A stretch of 64,000 bases of DNA from Stramonita haemastoma (Eukaryota > Mollusca > Gastropoda > Neogastropoda > Muricidae), in contig CM060328.1 of assembly GCA_030674155.1 (NCBI GenBank), positions 45,605,456 through 45,669,455 on the forward strand. The letters are read 5' to 3'. The translations under genes and the position numbers were made by a program. Of the stretch, positions 54,080 to 64,000 are shown piece after piece. Numbering within the stretch: the stretch's first letter is position 1; the number at the start of each line of letters is the position of its first letter. The notes below the pieces were generated by a model. It worked only from the letters and a program-made list of their open reading frames with translations. It was not told the DNA's origin and ran no database searches.

Positions 54080-54985
54080 CATCAATGCTGGGTTTAGGGC
54101 GTCATTCCAGTACAATGAAAACAGTCCACAAACAAGGAAAGCCCAAGACAGATAAAACCAGTTACAGGCCCATAGCATTGACCCCACATACTGGTAAGCT
54201 CATGGAGAGAAAAATTCTTGGAAGAGTGTTACATTTTGTCAGAAACATAACATTATAACAAGCAATCAAGCGGACTTTCTGAGAGATAGATCTGCAACTG
54301 GTAAATTAGAAAAACCTACAACACGTATAAAACAAAAATTTGCATGCAGAAAAAAAATGTGCACCCAACCTTCTTTGACATAAATAAAACATATGATCAA
54401 GTTTGGTATGCAAAGTTATTAAGTAAGTTGAAGAGCAATGGCCTTTCTGGTAACAATTTTATAAGAGCTTTCTTAGCAATAGATCTATTCAAGTAAAGGT
54501 CGCAAATAATTATTCAGACCCTAGATATCTTGATATTGGCTTACCACAAGGCTCCACTATAGCACCTGTTCTATTTAATATCCTGATACATGATCTTCCT
54601 GACATTTGACTCAGAATATTGTCTTAGTAAAATATGCACACGACATATGCATGTTTATGAATGTTTCTATGAAACAAAACTCATGAAAAAGGTCTTTAAA
54701 TTACATTAAAAAAACTATTTCAAAAAGACCTTGATAGCTTTAACAAGTACATAATGGGTCATGGCCTAAAATTGTTCACAGAAAAAACGCATATGATGCT
54801 TTTTAACAACCGTGGCAATCCAGATAACTTACCTGGTTCAACATTGAATGAAAATGATATAGTTGAATACAAACACTAGCTAAGTAAAGATTTTAGGTGT
54901 TTTTCTCACTTCAAAGTTAACTTGGAATGCCCACATTGAATAGATTTAAACTAAAGGAAGAAAATGTTTAAATTTGCTCAAAATT
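54080..54985 (+). mobile_element. Non-LTR RT fragment, degraded
   Basis: Broken frames encode KTSYRPIALTPHTGKLMERK, FLSNRSIQVKV and LPQGSTIAPVLFNILIHDLP (the PQGS-type RT motif). Many stops. Probably the same family as the RNase H fragments that follow. Confidence 0.75.
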
Positions 54986-55067
54986 GTACGAAAGCAGTAT
55001 ATGGGACAAGACGACAATTGTGAAATATCTTTCTACCTCTCTAACTAGATCTAAATTATCCTAAAAG

Positions 55068-55235
55068 GTAAAGGTGTCCCATAACCTAAGTGATCGTAGG
55101 AGAGCGAGGGGTCAGAGATATCAGCTTCTCTAAGGGCCAGCATATTGAGGGCAGCGCCCATCTTCTCTCCCTCGCTGCTTTACCTTCCCTGACCCTAAAG
55201 AGGGCAGGTACCCATTTACAGCTGGGTGAACTGAG
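55068..55235 (-). mobile_element. tRNA/5S-chimeric SINE, 3' part only (copy 2)
   Basis: Matches the body and tail of the 55745 copy (ggtgtcccataacct, gggcaggtacccattt). The head is missing. Confidence 0.75.
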
Positions 55236-55237
55236 CC

Positions 55238-55570
55238 TTGCTTCACCATAAGAGGAAAGCTGATGTGGTTTGGTCACACACAAGACAAACACCTAGCAAA
55301 CCATCCTGCAGAACATCGGCAAGAAAAGACGCAAAGAATCATGGTTGCACATCCAAGACTGTACCGCCAACCCCTGCAACTCTCCTACTAGCAACAGATC
55401 GTGAGATGGAAAAGATCGCTGTGTTTTTCATGTCCCACGTCCTTGGACATGGCTGATGATCAGTGATGGTGACTGAGAACTGTATTGAACCAGCGCGCAA
55501 CGGTACCATCAGTTTTACACGCTCCACAATTGACTGGGAAAAGGAGCGCTCCGACAGTGACATCCTCCCT
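55238..55570 (+). mobile_element. Possible endonuclease/RT LINE C-terminal fragment
   Basis: Overlapping frames give WFGHT/HTRQ and later RMKKDAK-like basic stretches, recalling the WYGHV...TILQGTV...RQRKRW block at 8.2 kb. Weak evidence. Confidence 0.35.
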
Positions 55571-55584
55571 AAATATCCTATGAT

Positions 55585-56640
55585 ATGAATTCTTTTTGGA
55601 ACTCCGAAGTAGGCCTACTTACTAAAGAAGCTTCAAAGTATAGACCGTAAGGCGGACAGACCCACTCTGGGTGAACCATGTCATGCCTCTGTACGTGACA
55701 CTTGCACATATGTAAAAGAATGAAAAAAGAAAGAAAAATTTGAATGTTACCACTTGATGTGGGACGGGATAGCTCAGTGGTCAGAGCGCTTGCTTCCTCC
55801 CAGTCAAGTTAAGCAGCGTGGTTGCCAATTGGATGGGTGACTGTTTGCGGGCCTTGGCTAGAGTTCAGTTCCCCCAGTTCCCCCAACTGTAAATGGGTAC
55901 CTGCCCTCTTTAGGGTTAGGGAAGGTAAAGCAGCGAGGGAGAGGAGATGGGTGACACCCTCAACATGCTAGCTCTTGGAGATGCTGAGGTCTCTAAGCCT
56001 CGCTCCCCTACGACCACATAGGTTATGGGACACCTTTACCTTTTTATTTATTTATTTATTTATTTATTTATTTTATTATTATTATTACTTTTAATTTTTT
56101 TTTAAATTTTTTATTATTATTATTTTTTAACCTTTTACCACTTGATGAGGACGACAACTTGCATGTGCCAAATATGTTTTGAGGAGCTCCACACCTGAAA
56201 ACCTTTCTTCAGAAGAGTCGAAAATGATGTCTGAAATAAATTTTCTTAAAAGAGCATGACAAATACACTATTTGATGACAATTAGTATTTAAATATCACA
56301 TCCGTTGGAGCATTCCGAAATTTTAGAATTAAGTGTAGCCTAGACCCACAAAGAGCAGTTTCAGTCTGTACTGTTTTGGGATATAAAGCAAGCACACTTT
56401 GATGTAGATTATACTGATATGAATAAAGAATGAGAATCCAATGTGATAGCAGTTAATGTTCATTCACATATTCAACAAAATTATTCTCTTTGTCTTAAAA
56501 TTCATACAGATGGTTCACTTTTAGACAATTGTCAAGCAGGTTCAGGTTTCGTCATACCGCACTAAAATTAGAAGTCAGAACTATTATGTAGCCTAGCCTA
56601 TTATAATAGCCTAGATCTGTTTTGACAGCTGAACTACAAT
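55585..56640 (+). mobile_element. RNase H-region fragment and SINE insertion (copy 2)
   Basis: 55585-55740 and 56130-56640 match 45260-45480 and 45430-45920. The peptide IHTDGSLLDN at about 56505 is the RNase H start. The 55745-56060 SINE interrupts it. Confidence 0.65.
55745..56060 (+). mobile_element. tRNA/5S-chimeric SINE, full length (copy 3)
   Basis: Head gggatagctcagtggtcaga, then agttaagcagcgtgg and ttggatgggtgac (5S-like), a body with gggtacctgccctctttagg and cagcgagggagaggag, an end ggttatgggacaccttta and a (TTTA)n tail. Inserted in an RNase H fragment. Confidence 0.8.
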
Positions 56641-57720
56641 GGATGTTGCAGAACAAACCTATCCCTCACTTAACGAAAATGATCTAAGTCAACGCATCTT
56701 CTCTCTAGAAGAAAACGCTGGACGAGGTAGGCCTACCAGACGAAAAAGAAAAGCCCAGAACTTGTCCCGTTGCCATGGTGACAGCCAGACACCAAGCTGT
56801 AGTTCTTTCCTTTCTCTACTGCCTCTAGCATTATGAAGATTTTGTAGACTTGGGGGTGAGTAATGAGATCTTTAACGTGCATATTTGATCTTCTACATAA
56901 TTATGTATATACACGAAGGGAATAGAAGAACTGGCAGCTCTGGGCTTAACGTTGACCTGCCAGATTAGAAAAATCCCCACCCTTATTTCACCAGACGCAG
57001 CGGAGATTCGAACCGAAGACTTGATGACCCATGGGATTATGGTCTAAACAAGGCTATGGCGTCAGTCTTACTTACGCTGAGGTTGCAGGCTCCCTCCACA
57101 GGCAGGGCAGAACAGGACAGCGCATCCACCTAACCGGCCAAGCCAAGGGTGAGTACGTCTTTTGGTTGTGAGACATCGCTGGACATGACGTCAAAAAGAA
57201 AAACACGCACACAAGGCATCCCAAGCAGAACAGAGATAAATTTCCACAATCATCATTCTGTAAGACTGTTCTCAACTGGCCAGTCCTATGGCATAAATGC
57301 ATGGCTGCAGAAAACATCTAATCTTTCTGAAAGACAACCCCCCCTGCAGGCTGTAACACCATCTACCAATAAACCTGATGCAGTCGTATTGCACAGTGGC
57401 ATAAATGTTCTCAAATCAAAAGATGCCCTTGATCTGAGCAAAATATTTGTCACCACCCTCAGAGAGGTGGCCAAGAAAAATCCCCAAACACAGTTTGTTG
57501 CAAAGCTACTGCCCTTAAAGACACTCAATTAGATGTGAAAAGACAACTATTCAATGCCATGGTCACTTCCCAGCTATTTGAGGTGGACAACATCACCTTT
57601 GTTAGAAACACCAACTTTCAACCATACCATTTTAGGGACAGCATCCATCCCAACCCAAGAGGAACCAGCATCCTTGTAGGCAAAATTTGGAGTGTAAATC
57701 ATCTTTTGTGAAAAACTCCC
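56640..57720 (+). mobile_element. ORF1 of a non-LTR element (copy 2), degraded
   Basis: Starts MDVAEQTYPSLNENDLSQRI, then a basic TRRKRKAQNLSRCHGD segment, an R5-type insertion (56850-57065), and from about 57260 an SGNH-hydrolase-like region (PDAVVLHSGINVLKS; FQPYHFRDSIHPNPRGTSIL). Esterase-like domains occur in ORF1 of CR1/L2-type elements. The usual GxND is GINV here. Frameshifts are present. Confidence 0.65.
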
Positions 57721-57779
57721 CTGAAACCTCGCTCTGACAGATTCCCACAGTCTCCAGTCACACCCAGTCTAGCCTACTG

Positions 57780-58960
57780 AAGCGTGTACTCCAGTTATGA
57801 TTCTTTTAATAACTGGTTTTGTATTAACTTGCATCGCTGTGTACCAACTTTTCTGCTCCCCAGAGGACATAGCAGACTATTCTGTTACTTAAACTCTTTT
57901 TTTGCTGAGGAATTCTTTACTCTCTCATTACTGACATTTCTTTGTACACAGCTTAACGTCCCTGATTCTTTGAATAATTGTTATAGTGTATTTTCTCCAG
58001 TTATACCTTATTGACGTACTCAAATATCCGTTTATTGATTGACAAATTAATATGTTATCACTAGTTTCATGGATTTTCAGTTCACCTTTTCTCTTCTTTC
58101 CATTTGTTTTATGTTTAAAGGTCAAGATCCTATTGATTATACTAATGAGCAATCATTTTATCATGGGGGGAAAAGTTTTTCAAATATTTCAATGGAATTC
58201 TCGATCACTGTACAGAAACTGCGGCTATCTTGTCCAATATCTTGCTGAAAATGACTATGAGATCCTAGCAATTCAGTCGCTAAACGTAAAAAAAGAAAAA
58301 TAACCGGAAACATTGGTTATTTCTATCCAATGATCAATCAGCAGACTGATACCACTGGGAAAATTAACACAGTCCTGCTGCACTCCACATTTCTAACTTA
58401 TATTCATGTGCTATGTCTATTCCATTTAATACCTAATTGTTAAGGACAGTGTCCGTTAATTTACATCAAGGACCAATTTATAGAAACAGGGATGGCTTCG
58501 AACATTACAGGAAGATCATGGCAAGAAGTACATAATTGCAGGTGATTTTAAGCCCATTCACCTCTCTAGGAGAAAGACTTTCAAGCTGTTACATGGAATC
58601 ATTTTCTTGGAAATCTAGTTGATTTATTTATATGTTTTTTAAACGCTGACAGCCATACCTGGTAATTCCAGTCACAGGGCAACTGCCATTGATCTAACCC
58701 TAGTATCACCTGAATAAATACCCCAAAGTCAATGGAATCCACTAACTGATTCCCTCACCAGTGATCATTTGCCAGTCATGACTAGAGAGAAATTGATAGA
58801 TCAGTGTTAATAGATTCAACAGAAGATAAAGTTCCCAGATATAATTATAAACGTGCTAAACTGGCAAAAATGTTAAAATCTTCTTCATTTAACACACTGT
58901 ACATGAACAACCAGTATATCTACAGTCTGTATAATGTTTTATAAATGAAGTTTCATCTGC
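57780..58960 (+). mobile_element. APE-type endonuclease region of the same element, degraded
   Basis: FQWNSRSLYRNCGYL and YEILAIQSLN (N-terminal APE motif), IIAGDF (GDFN-like), AIDLTLVSP and SDHLPV (catalytic SDH) occur in order through several frames. Confidence 0.7.
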
Positions 58961-59039
58961 AGGTAATAATTCTATTCCATAATGTAAACAAATAACATCT
59001 CATAAAATTATTGGCAATAAAAGGCGGAATAATAACGTA

Positions 59040-59163
<124 letters not shown>

Positions 59164-59505
59164 GATTTAATTTGATTTATTCTTTTATATCGAGGATAAT
59201 GGGATAAGCACTATTGTGCTTTTTTACATCCAGTCCCCGTGTGTATGCAGTTTTGTAAATGTCATCTGTTCCCACCAGCAAACGATGGCCTACTCTTACG
59301 AAAAGCGGAACAGGATTTAACATGTGCACAAGATGTTCTGCGTGCGTTCGCACACGGGGCCTCGGTTTATAGTCTCATCCGAAGGACTTTTGGGGAGAGT
59401 GGAGTCAGCACTGGTGTTAACCCCAGGAGAAAAATCTCCTCGACCGGACTCGAACCCGTGTCTTCAAATTGCCAGCGCAATGTTCTGACCATTAGGCTAT
59501 AGATA
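59164..59505 (-). mobile_element. SINE-A, full length, flanked by GA arrays
   Basis: Tail at the left (gatttattcttttatatcga), head at the right (tgaccattaggctat). It sits between two (GA)n tracts (59040-59163, 59510-59608). Confidence 0.88.
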
Positions 59506-59609
<104 letters not shown>

Positions 59610-60104
59610 ACAAAAGCTAATAGCTTATCTAAAAATAGATCTGAGTCAAATTATACATAAATGAAAAAAAAGCCCAAAACATATCTAACAGAATTGTTGC
59701 CCAGGCAAAGGAACAATATTGGTTGTCATTTTGCACGTGGGAGGTATCTTACTACAAAGATTCCTGGAGTATGGGAAAAAAAGTAATGGGAAATGGCATG
59801 ACCTTACCCCAGTGTCCCATTAGATTAGAGAACTCAGATCTTCCATCCAATTTTGAAAAAGCTGAAGCTTCTGTGGAAATGTTTGTCATCAATAGTTGCA
59901 AATCTGGCTTGTCAGAAAGGATTAGAAAATATAGAGGCAAACACGAGTTGAGCAGATCTGGATTACCTACAAAACCATTATGTGAATGCACCCCTTACCT
60001 AGAGGAGTTAAAAGCATGTATTGATAATCTCTGTGACAAGAAAACAGACAAGAAAACACGCACACTCGGACTGGACTTTTTGCCTTGCCTAGAAAGCAAA
60101 AAGC
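59610..60104 (+). mobile_element. Inter-domain part of the same non-LTR element
   Basis: Encodes FHPILKKLKLLW-like text and KTRTLGLDFLP in broken frames. A plus ORF (59723-60115) is open but has no recognisable motif. Placement between endonuclease and RT pieces supports the assignment. Confidence 0.45.
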
Positions 60105-60375
60105 CGCCGCTGTAGTCTAGTGGTTAGGGCGTTGGACTCGTAATCTAAAGGTTGCGGGTTCGATCCCAGCTTTCGGCTATGGCGTTGTGCCCTTGGAAAA
60201 GGCACTTTACGGCTATTTTCTCCCCCCACCCAGGTGTAAAAGGGGTACCAACCTTGTGTTGGGGGTTAACCCTGCGATAGACTGGCGTCCTATCCAGGGG
60301 GGAGTCTTTGACTCTCAGTCACTTAACGCCACAGAAACCGGGATAAGCACCGGGCTTGGGACAGACTTTAACTTT
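60105..60375 (+). mobile_element. SINE with tRNA-Thr(CGT)-like head (copy 2)
   Basis: Head gccgctgtagtctagtggtt, stem-loop ttgga-ctcgtaa-tctaa giving anticodon CGT, B box ggttcgatccc, then a body as in the 50205 copy. Confidence 0.85.
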
Positions 60376-60735
60376 AAGAAAGCAAAAAGTCCGGGTGGGA
60401 GTGTGAGGTGGTTCGTACCCGTAGGGCCCAAAACTTTCCCCCCATCCATTACACCCTGAGTGGTGGTCTGAGCGCTAGTCTTTCGGATGAGATGATAAAC
60501 AGACCTCATGTGTGTTACACATCACTATTTAGCGCACGTAAAAGAACCCACAATAAGCGGATTGACCCTGGCAAAATTCTGTAGAAAAAAGCCACTTTGA
60601 TAGGGAAACAAATACAGTTGCATGCAGGAAAAAGGAAAAAATGGTAGGCGCTGCACTTGTGGCGAGGCGCTCTCCCGGGGAGAGCAGCCAGAATTTCAGG
60701 TAGAGAAATCTGCAGTGACAAAAAGTGGTACAAAA
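60375..60735 (+). repeat. Dispersed repeat R9 (copy 3)
   Basis: Colinear with 29765-30135, directly after the tRNA-Thr-like SINE. Confidence 0.7.
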
Positions 60736-60769
60736 TACCAAAAAATACAAGAAAACCACAGTAGGACTT

Positions 60770-61230
60770 TATAAAATTTCTAATGAAAATGTTAAGTCAT
60801 CTTACATCTAATTGGGTCAACTTTTTATATATTTTGTCCCCAAAAGTGTTGGACTGAAGGTCAGCTTCTACTTATATGGAAACAGTGGCTCGTTGTACCA
60901 GTTCATAAGCAAGGAAAACCAAGGAAAGATAAAAGCAGCTCTAGTCCTATAGCACTAACATAGCATACATGCAATCTGGTGGAAAAGATTATTTTCAGAT
61001 GGCTTATTCATTTTTGTGAGAAATATAAGTTCATTCCTATAAATCAAGCTGGATTAAAAAAAAAGATTTATCAGCTATTGAACATTTAGTAAAACTCACC
61101 ACACAAGTCAAGCAAAACAGTTTGCCAGACGTAAAGGAATTCTTGCAACGTTTTTGATGTAAGAAAAGCATATGAACAAGTATGACATAATCGACTTTTA
61201 CATAAATTAAAAACTGTTGGAACAACTAAA
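60770..61230 (+). mobile_element. RT fragment of the non-LTR element, degraded
   Basis: INQAGLKK, TFFDVRKAYEQV-like and HNRLLHKLKTVGTT correspond to RT motifs 2-3 (AF.DV.KAYD.VWH). Stops interrupt it. Confidence 0.65.
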
Positions 61231-61690
61231 ATTTGAATTTGTTGGTCAGTCCATCTGTCATGAACACACACGGCACAGTTCGAATCCCATGAGTCATAAT
61301 GATTTTTTGGACTCCAGCGGGCTCCCACCCAGAGTGAGTGTGCTAGAGGCTCGTTCATTTGGGGTGACTGAGACCACACAGTCAAGCTTCTTCCACTTCA
61401 TGGATGCACTTTAAAGTACTTAAAGTACCTGACCAGCACTACAGTTGTTTGTATCTCTCGTGTTTGGTTGATGCCAAGATATGATTATTATGGCTTCATC
61501 AAGAGGTCTCTCAGCAAATTCATTTCCATAATAGCATCACTACATCATCTTCATCTCATTGATCACAATGCAATAATAGATAATTGTTCTGATTCGATGG
61601 CTCCCCTTGCTCAGGTCTCATGGTGACCTCACTTATGGTTTCTACATACACTTTTGTGCCTGTCGTAAGTTTTTCTCAAAATCTTTAAGG
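61231..61690. other. No supported gene
   Basis: Unique sequence with short open frames and no motif. Confidence 0.35.
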
Positions 61691-62139
61691 TTGGAGGCGT
61701 TGCAGAGATGTTGTGGTGGTTGCCACCCCAATGGACCTCTCACTCAGTCTGGATATGCGACTGAGCTATTACTGTTGTCAGTTGGGGGGGGGGGGGGGGG
61801 GGGTTAGCACTTGGTGTCTGCATATGTTAGCTCAGAACAAGTGCCACTTAACACCATCAAAGTGACCCAGCAGTGCAGGGTCCTTCTAACTGGCGGCCCC
61901 ATGGCGGCTTGACCTTGATGGGCTCCCAGTGGACCGCCAACACTGGGACGTGACATCGTGAATCTGGGTATGGCTTGGGTGGAGAGATTGAAATGAGCAG
62001 TGTGTGAACAGCGTACAAGAGAACACCACAGAAGACAAGGCAGCCTCCCACCCCCTCCTGCATAAAAAAAGAGACAAACCTACCCTTCCCCCCCAAAAAA
62101 AAAAAATCCACAAAAAAACTAACCCCCACCCCCCAAACA

Positions 62140-62340
62140 CACACATGAGACTATAAACCCAGGTCCATGAGTTAATGCACACAAAAGATCTTGGCACACA
62201 TTAAAACCCATTCCACTGTCAGGAAGAGTAGGCCAATGTGTGCTGGTGGGAATGGATGACAAAATTTCCCAAACTGCATACACATGGGGAGTGGATGCAA
62301 AAAGCATTAGTGAGTATTCCATTATCCTCGAAATTAAATA
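62140..62340 (+). mobile_element. SINE-A fragment in duplicated block, unit C
   Basis: Equivalent of the unit A and B fragments, with the same truncated start (atgagactataaac). Confidence 0.75.
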
Positions 62341-62471
62341 CTACTAGATTTATGCCTATGAATTTCTTGGGGAACAAAGGGCCACGACAACACCCCTCAA
62401 AGGGACTGGGTTCTGGGAGATCCCCTTCAGCTGGCTGACTTCATTCAGCTCTCTGTACCAGGTAATTAAAG

Positions 62472-62473
<2 letters not shown>

Positions 62474-62547
<74 letters not shown>

Positions 62548-62562
62548 ACCACACACACACAT
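62474..62562 (+). repeat. (CA)n microsatellite
   Basis: Much longer than the same repeat in unit B (51605-51632). Confidence 0.97.
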
Positions 62563-62941
62563 ACCACCTCTCATTACTTTTTGTTTTTGCATATTCTTAT
62601 TAAAACAGATTTTAGGTTAAGAAGCCAAATAAACAACAACTAAACAATAGCAACAGTAGCCCCCCCATTAAAACCATAAGTTTTCAGTTTCTTTTCAACA
62701 TGTAGACAATAACCACATATATGTGAAAAATATCTGCTCAGGGATCAATAACAAATTAGTATCTTATGTAGGAATGAGAATTTGTACATCTAAGGATGCT
62801 CTTTTTTTTTCTTCTGTTCAACAGCCAAGTTTTGGAAACCTGAGAATTTTTCTTTAGCAATTTTCTCTGAAGTTGCTGGCACTTGTCTGTCAGTACCCAC
62901 ACTTTGCCGATCTTATGAGCATGGAGTGCTGTCAAAATAAT

Positions 62942-63999
62942 GACTCAGGATACGACCATTTAGCTGTAGTGTCTCATTGCAACCATTGCTTACTGGGATG
63001 TGTTTCACAAATGGCAATAGGCGATGAAGTTTTGTACAGGCCACTGTTTTGCGGTCTGTATGGGAATGCTGATCTCCTTCTGGTGGTTATAGAGGCTGCC
63101 TCCACACACTTCTACATGATAGGTCAAACGTAACACTTTCTCCGTTTGCGCAGGGGTCCACAACATGCGTCCGTGAAATGGGCGGCGCTTTAGGGGGAAT
63201 ACCCATTCTTTAGGGAACTTGAATGTTTTAAAATTGAGTACATCATGATCCCAAACGAAGCTGGAATTTTGGTGGTAAAAGTTTATGTCCAGGAATGGAT
63301 ACTTCCAGGTCAGTGCTCTGATGGGGTGGCCTTTGTGGTGGAAGAATTTCCATCTTTTCTTCTGTTTGACTTCAAGGAAGAAGGTGGGCTTTAGATCCAT
63401 GAGTAGGCGGTAGACTTTCTGCTTAAGGTCTATGGGTATGGCCACATCTGCATCATCGTCCCAGGGAATGAATCCATGGTGGCGCCACGAGCCCAGTAAA
63501 GTGCCCCCATACAAGAAGTAGGGGATGTTGGTCCGGTCCATGGCTGCTGTGAAGACGTCTAGGAGCTCCACTATACTGCACAGGTTCCATCCCTGCAAAG
63601 CTTGCTTGAAGGGCAAGAGGTTTTTGTCCTGGGTGTGGAAATTGAGGTCTCCACAATCAGTGTTGGACCTGTTCCCAGACAAAGGTCTACTGGGGACAGA
63701 CCCGTTGGTCACTTTTTGTGCCGAGGATTCTTGAACTTGCAGTTTGTCTGAATGTTCCACAATGTGTGGTTTCTTCACAGACGTCACCATCCAAGGCACT
63801 AGTTGTCTGTGGATTGTATACAGTGGTGGTTGTTGCTGGACAGAAGCAAGTGCTGTCTGATGAGGAGAAACCATCCCAGGCCCTTTGCCTTTATCCCACA
63901 GTGACTGCTGGGTGGGTGAAGAGGTGAAAGGACTCTGTGCGCTTTTCAAAGTCATGACTTTGCCACCGGGTGCCTGAATTGCATAAAAGTAGGTCATGG
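62942..63999 (-). CDS. LicD-domain protein copy 3, partial, frameshifted near the C-terminus
   Basis: Open from the right edge to 63005. The N-terminal anchor lies beyond the window; the first visible Met (63997) aligns with residue ~52 of copy 2. It has [44 protein letters not shown] and LKRRPFHGRMLWTP. It carries a short insertion (TSVKKPH) in the stem relative to copy 2. After YNHQKEISIPIQ the frame departs from copies 1 and 2 because of one missing base near 63056. The family ending (KTVACTKLH...FDSTPCS) is still encoded in another frame down to about 62942. It is either a recent pseudogene, an altered C-terminus, or an assembly error. Confidence 0.8.
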
Positions 64000-64000
64000 T

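Larger units (their letters stand above)
61690..64000 (-). repeat. Segmental duplication unit C (runs off the window)
   Basis: R6 (61690-62050, with a G run at 61783), SINE-A fragment (62140-62340), CA array (62474-62545), then LicD copy 3, the same order as unit B. Confidence 0.8.

Noticed and set aside
60105..60176. Functional tRNA-Thr gene
   Set aside because: The cloverleaf elements are present, but the head continues into a SINE body shared with 50205-50490 and a closed acceptor stem is not evident.

Overview
The window is animal nuclear DNA. Coding regions are split into short exons with consensus splice sites. tRNA-derived SINEs, degraded non-LTR retrotransposons and long microsatellites fill most of the space. 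Two exon sets give recognisable animal orthologues: a PTPN9/MEG2-like tyrosine phosphatase and an MBD2/3 methyl-CpG-binding protein. The repeat content, the single MBD2/3 gene and a tandem LicD-domain family suggest a marine invertebrate, probably a mollusc and perhaps a gastropod. The species cannot be fixed from the sequence.

Layout. 1-3.7 kb: a few possible minus-strand exons of an unrecognised gene. 3.7-15.1 kb: repeats, including a 2-kb 5'-truncated endonuclease/RT-type LINE (8.15-10.2 kb, minus) and an RT fragment interrupted by a SINE (6.5-7.1 kb). 15.2-26.8 kb: the PTPN9-like gene on the minus strand. Five phosphatase-domain exons are phase-consistent, preceded by a linker exon with two apparent 1-base frameshifts and a possible first exon. 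Its introns hold a ~950-bp GAA/TTC tract and a ~320-bp inverted repeat pair that brackets two exons. 28.1-36.9 kb: MBD2/3 on the plus strand, five coding exons with all phases closing (243 codons), divergent from the phosphatase gene. 37-41 kb: probable 3' UTR, microsatellites and an L2/CR1-like LINE 3' end. 41.3-64 kb: a tandem segmental duplication in which a LicD-domain gene (minus strand) recurs three times with the same flanking repeats. Copy 1 is split by a SINE and frameshifted, copy 2 is intact, and copy 3 runs off the right edge and carries a one-base deletion. Between the copies lie degraded pieces of a non-LTR element (ORF1 esterase-like, endonuclease, RT, RNase H).

How the parts relate. 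The phosphatase and MBD2/3 are ordinary single-copy genes that share an upstream region. MBD2/3 proteins are NuRD subunits linked to methylated CpG. The LicD proteins look like Golgi type II membrane transferases of the fukutin/LicD group. I see no operon-like or functionally coupled cluster.

Most interesting signals: a very frequent octamer TAGGCCTA (and TAGGCTA/TAGCCTA variants). Comparison of repeat copies shows it to be a precise insertion at TA dinucleotides, resembling transposon excision footprints. Others are inverted repeats flanking phosphatase exons, a GC-AG intron, a SINE whose head joins tRNA-like and 5S rRNA-like promoter segments, a 173-bp near-perfect palindrome, and a LicD pseudogene whose SINE insertion point can be placed by paralogue comparison.
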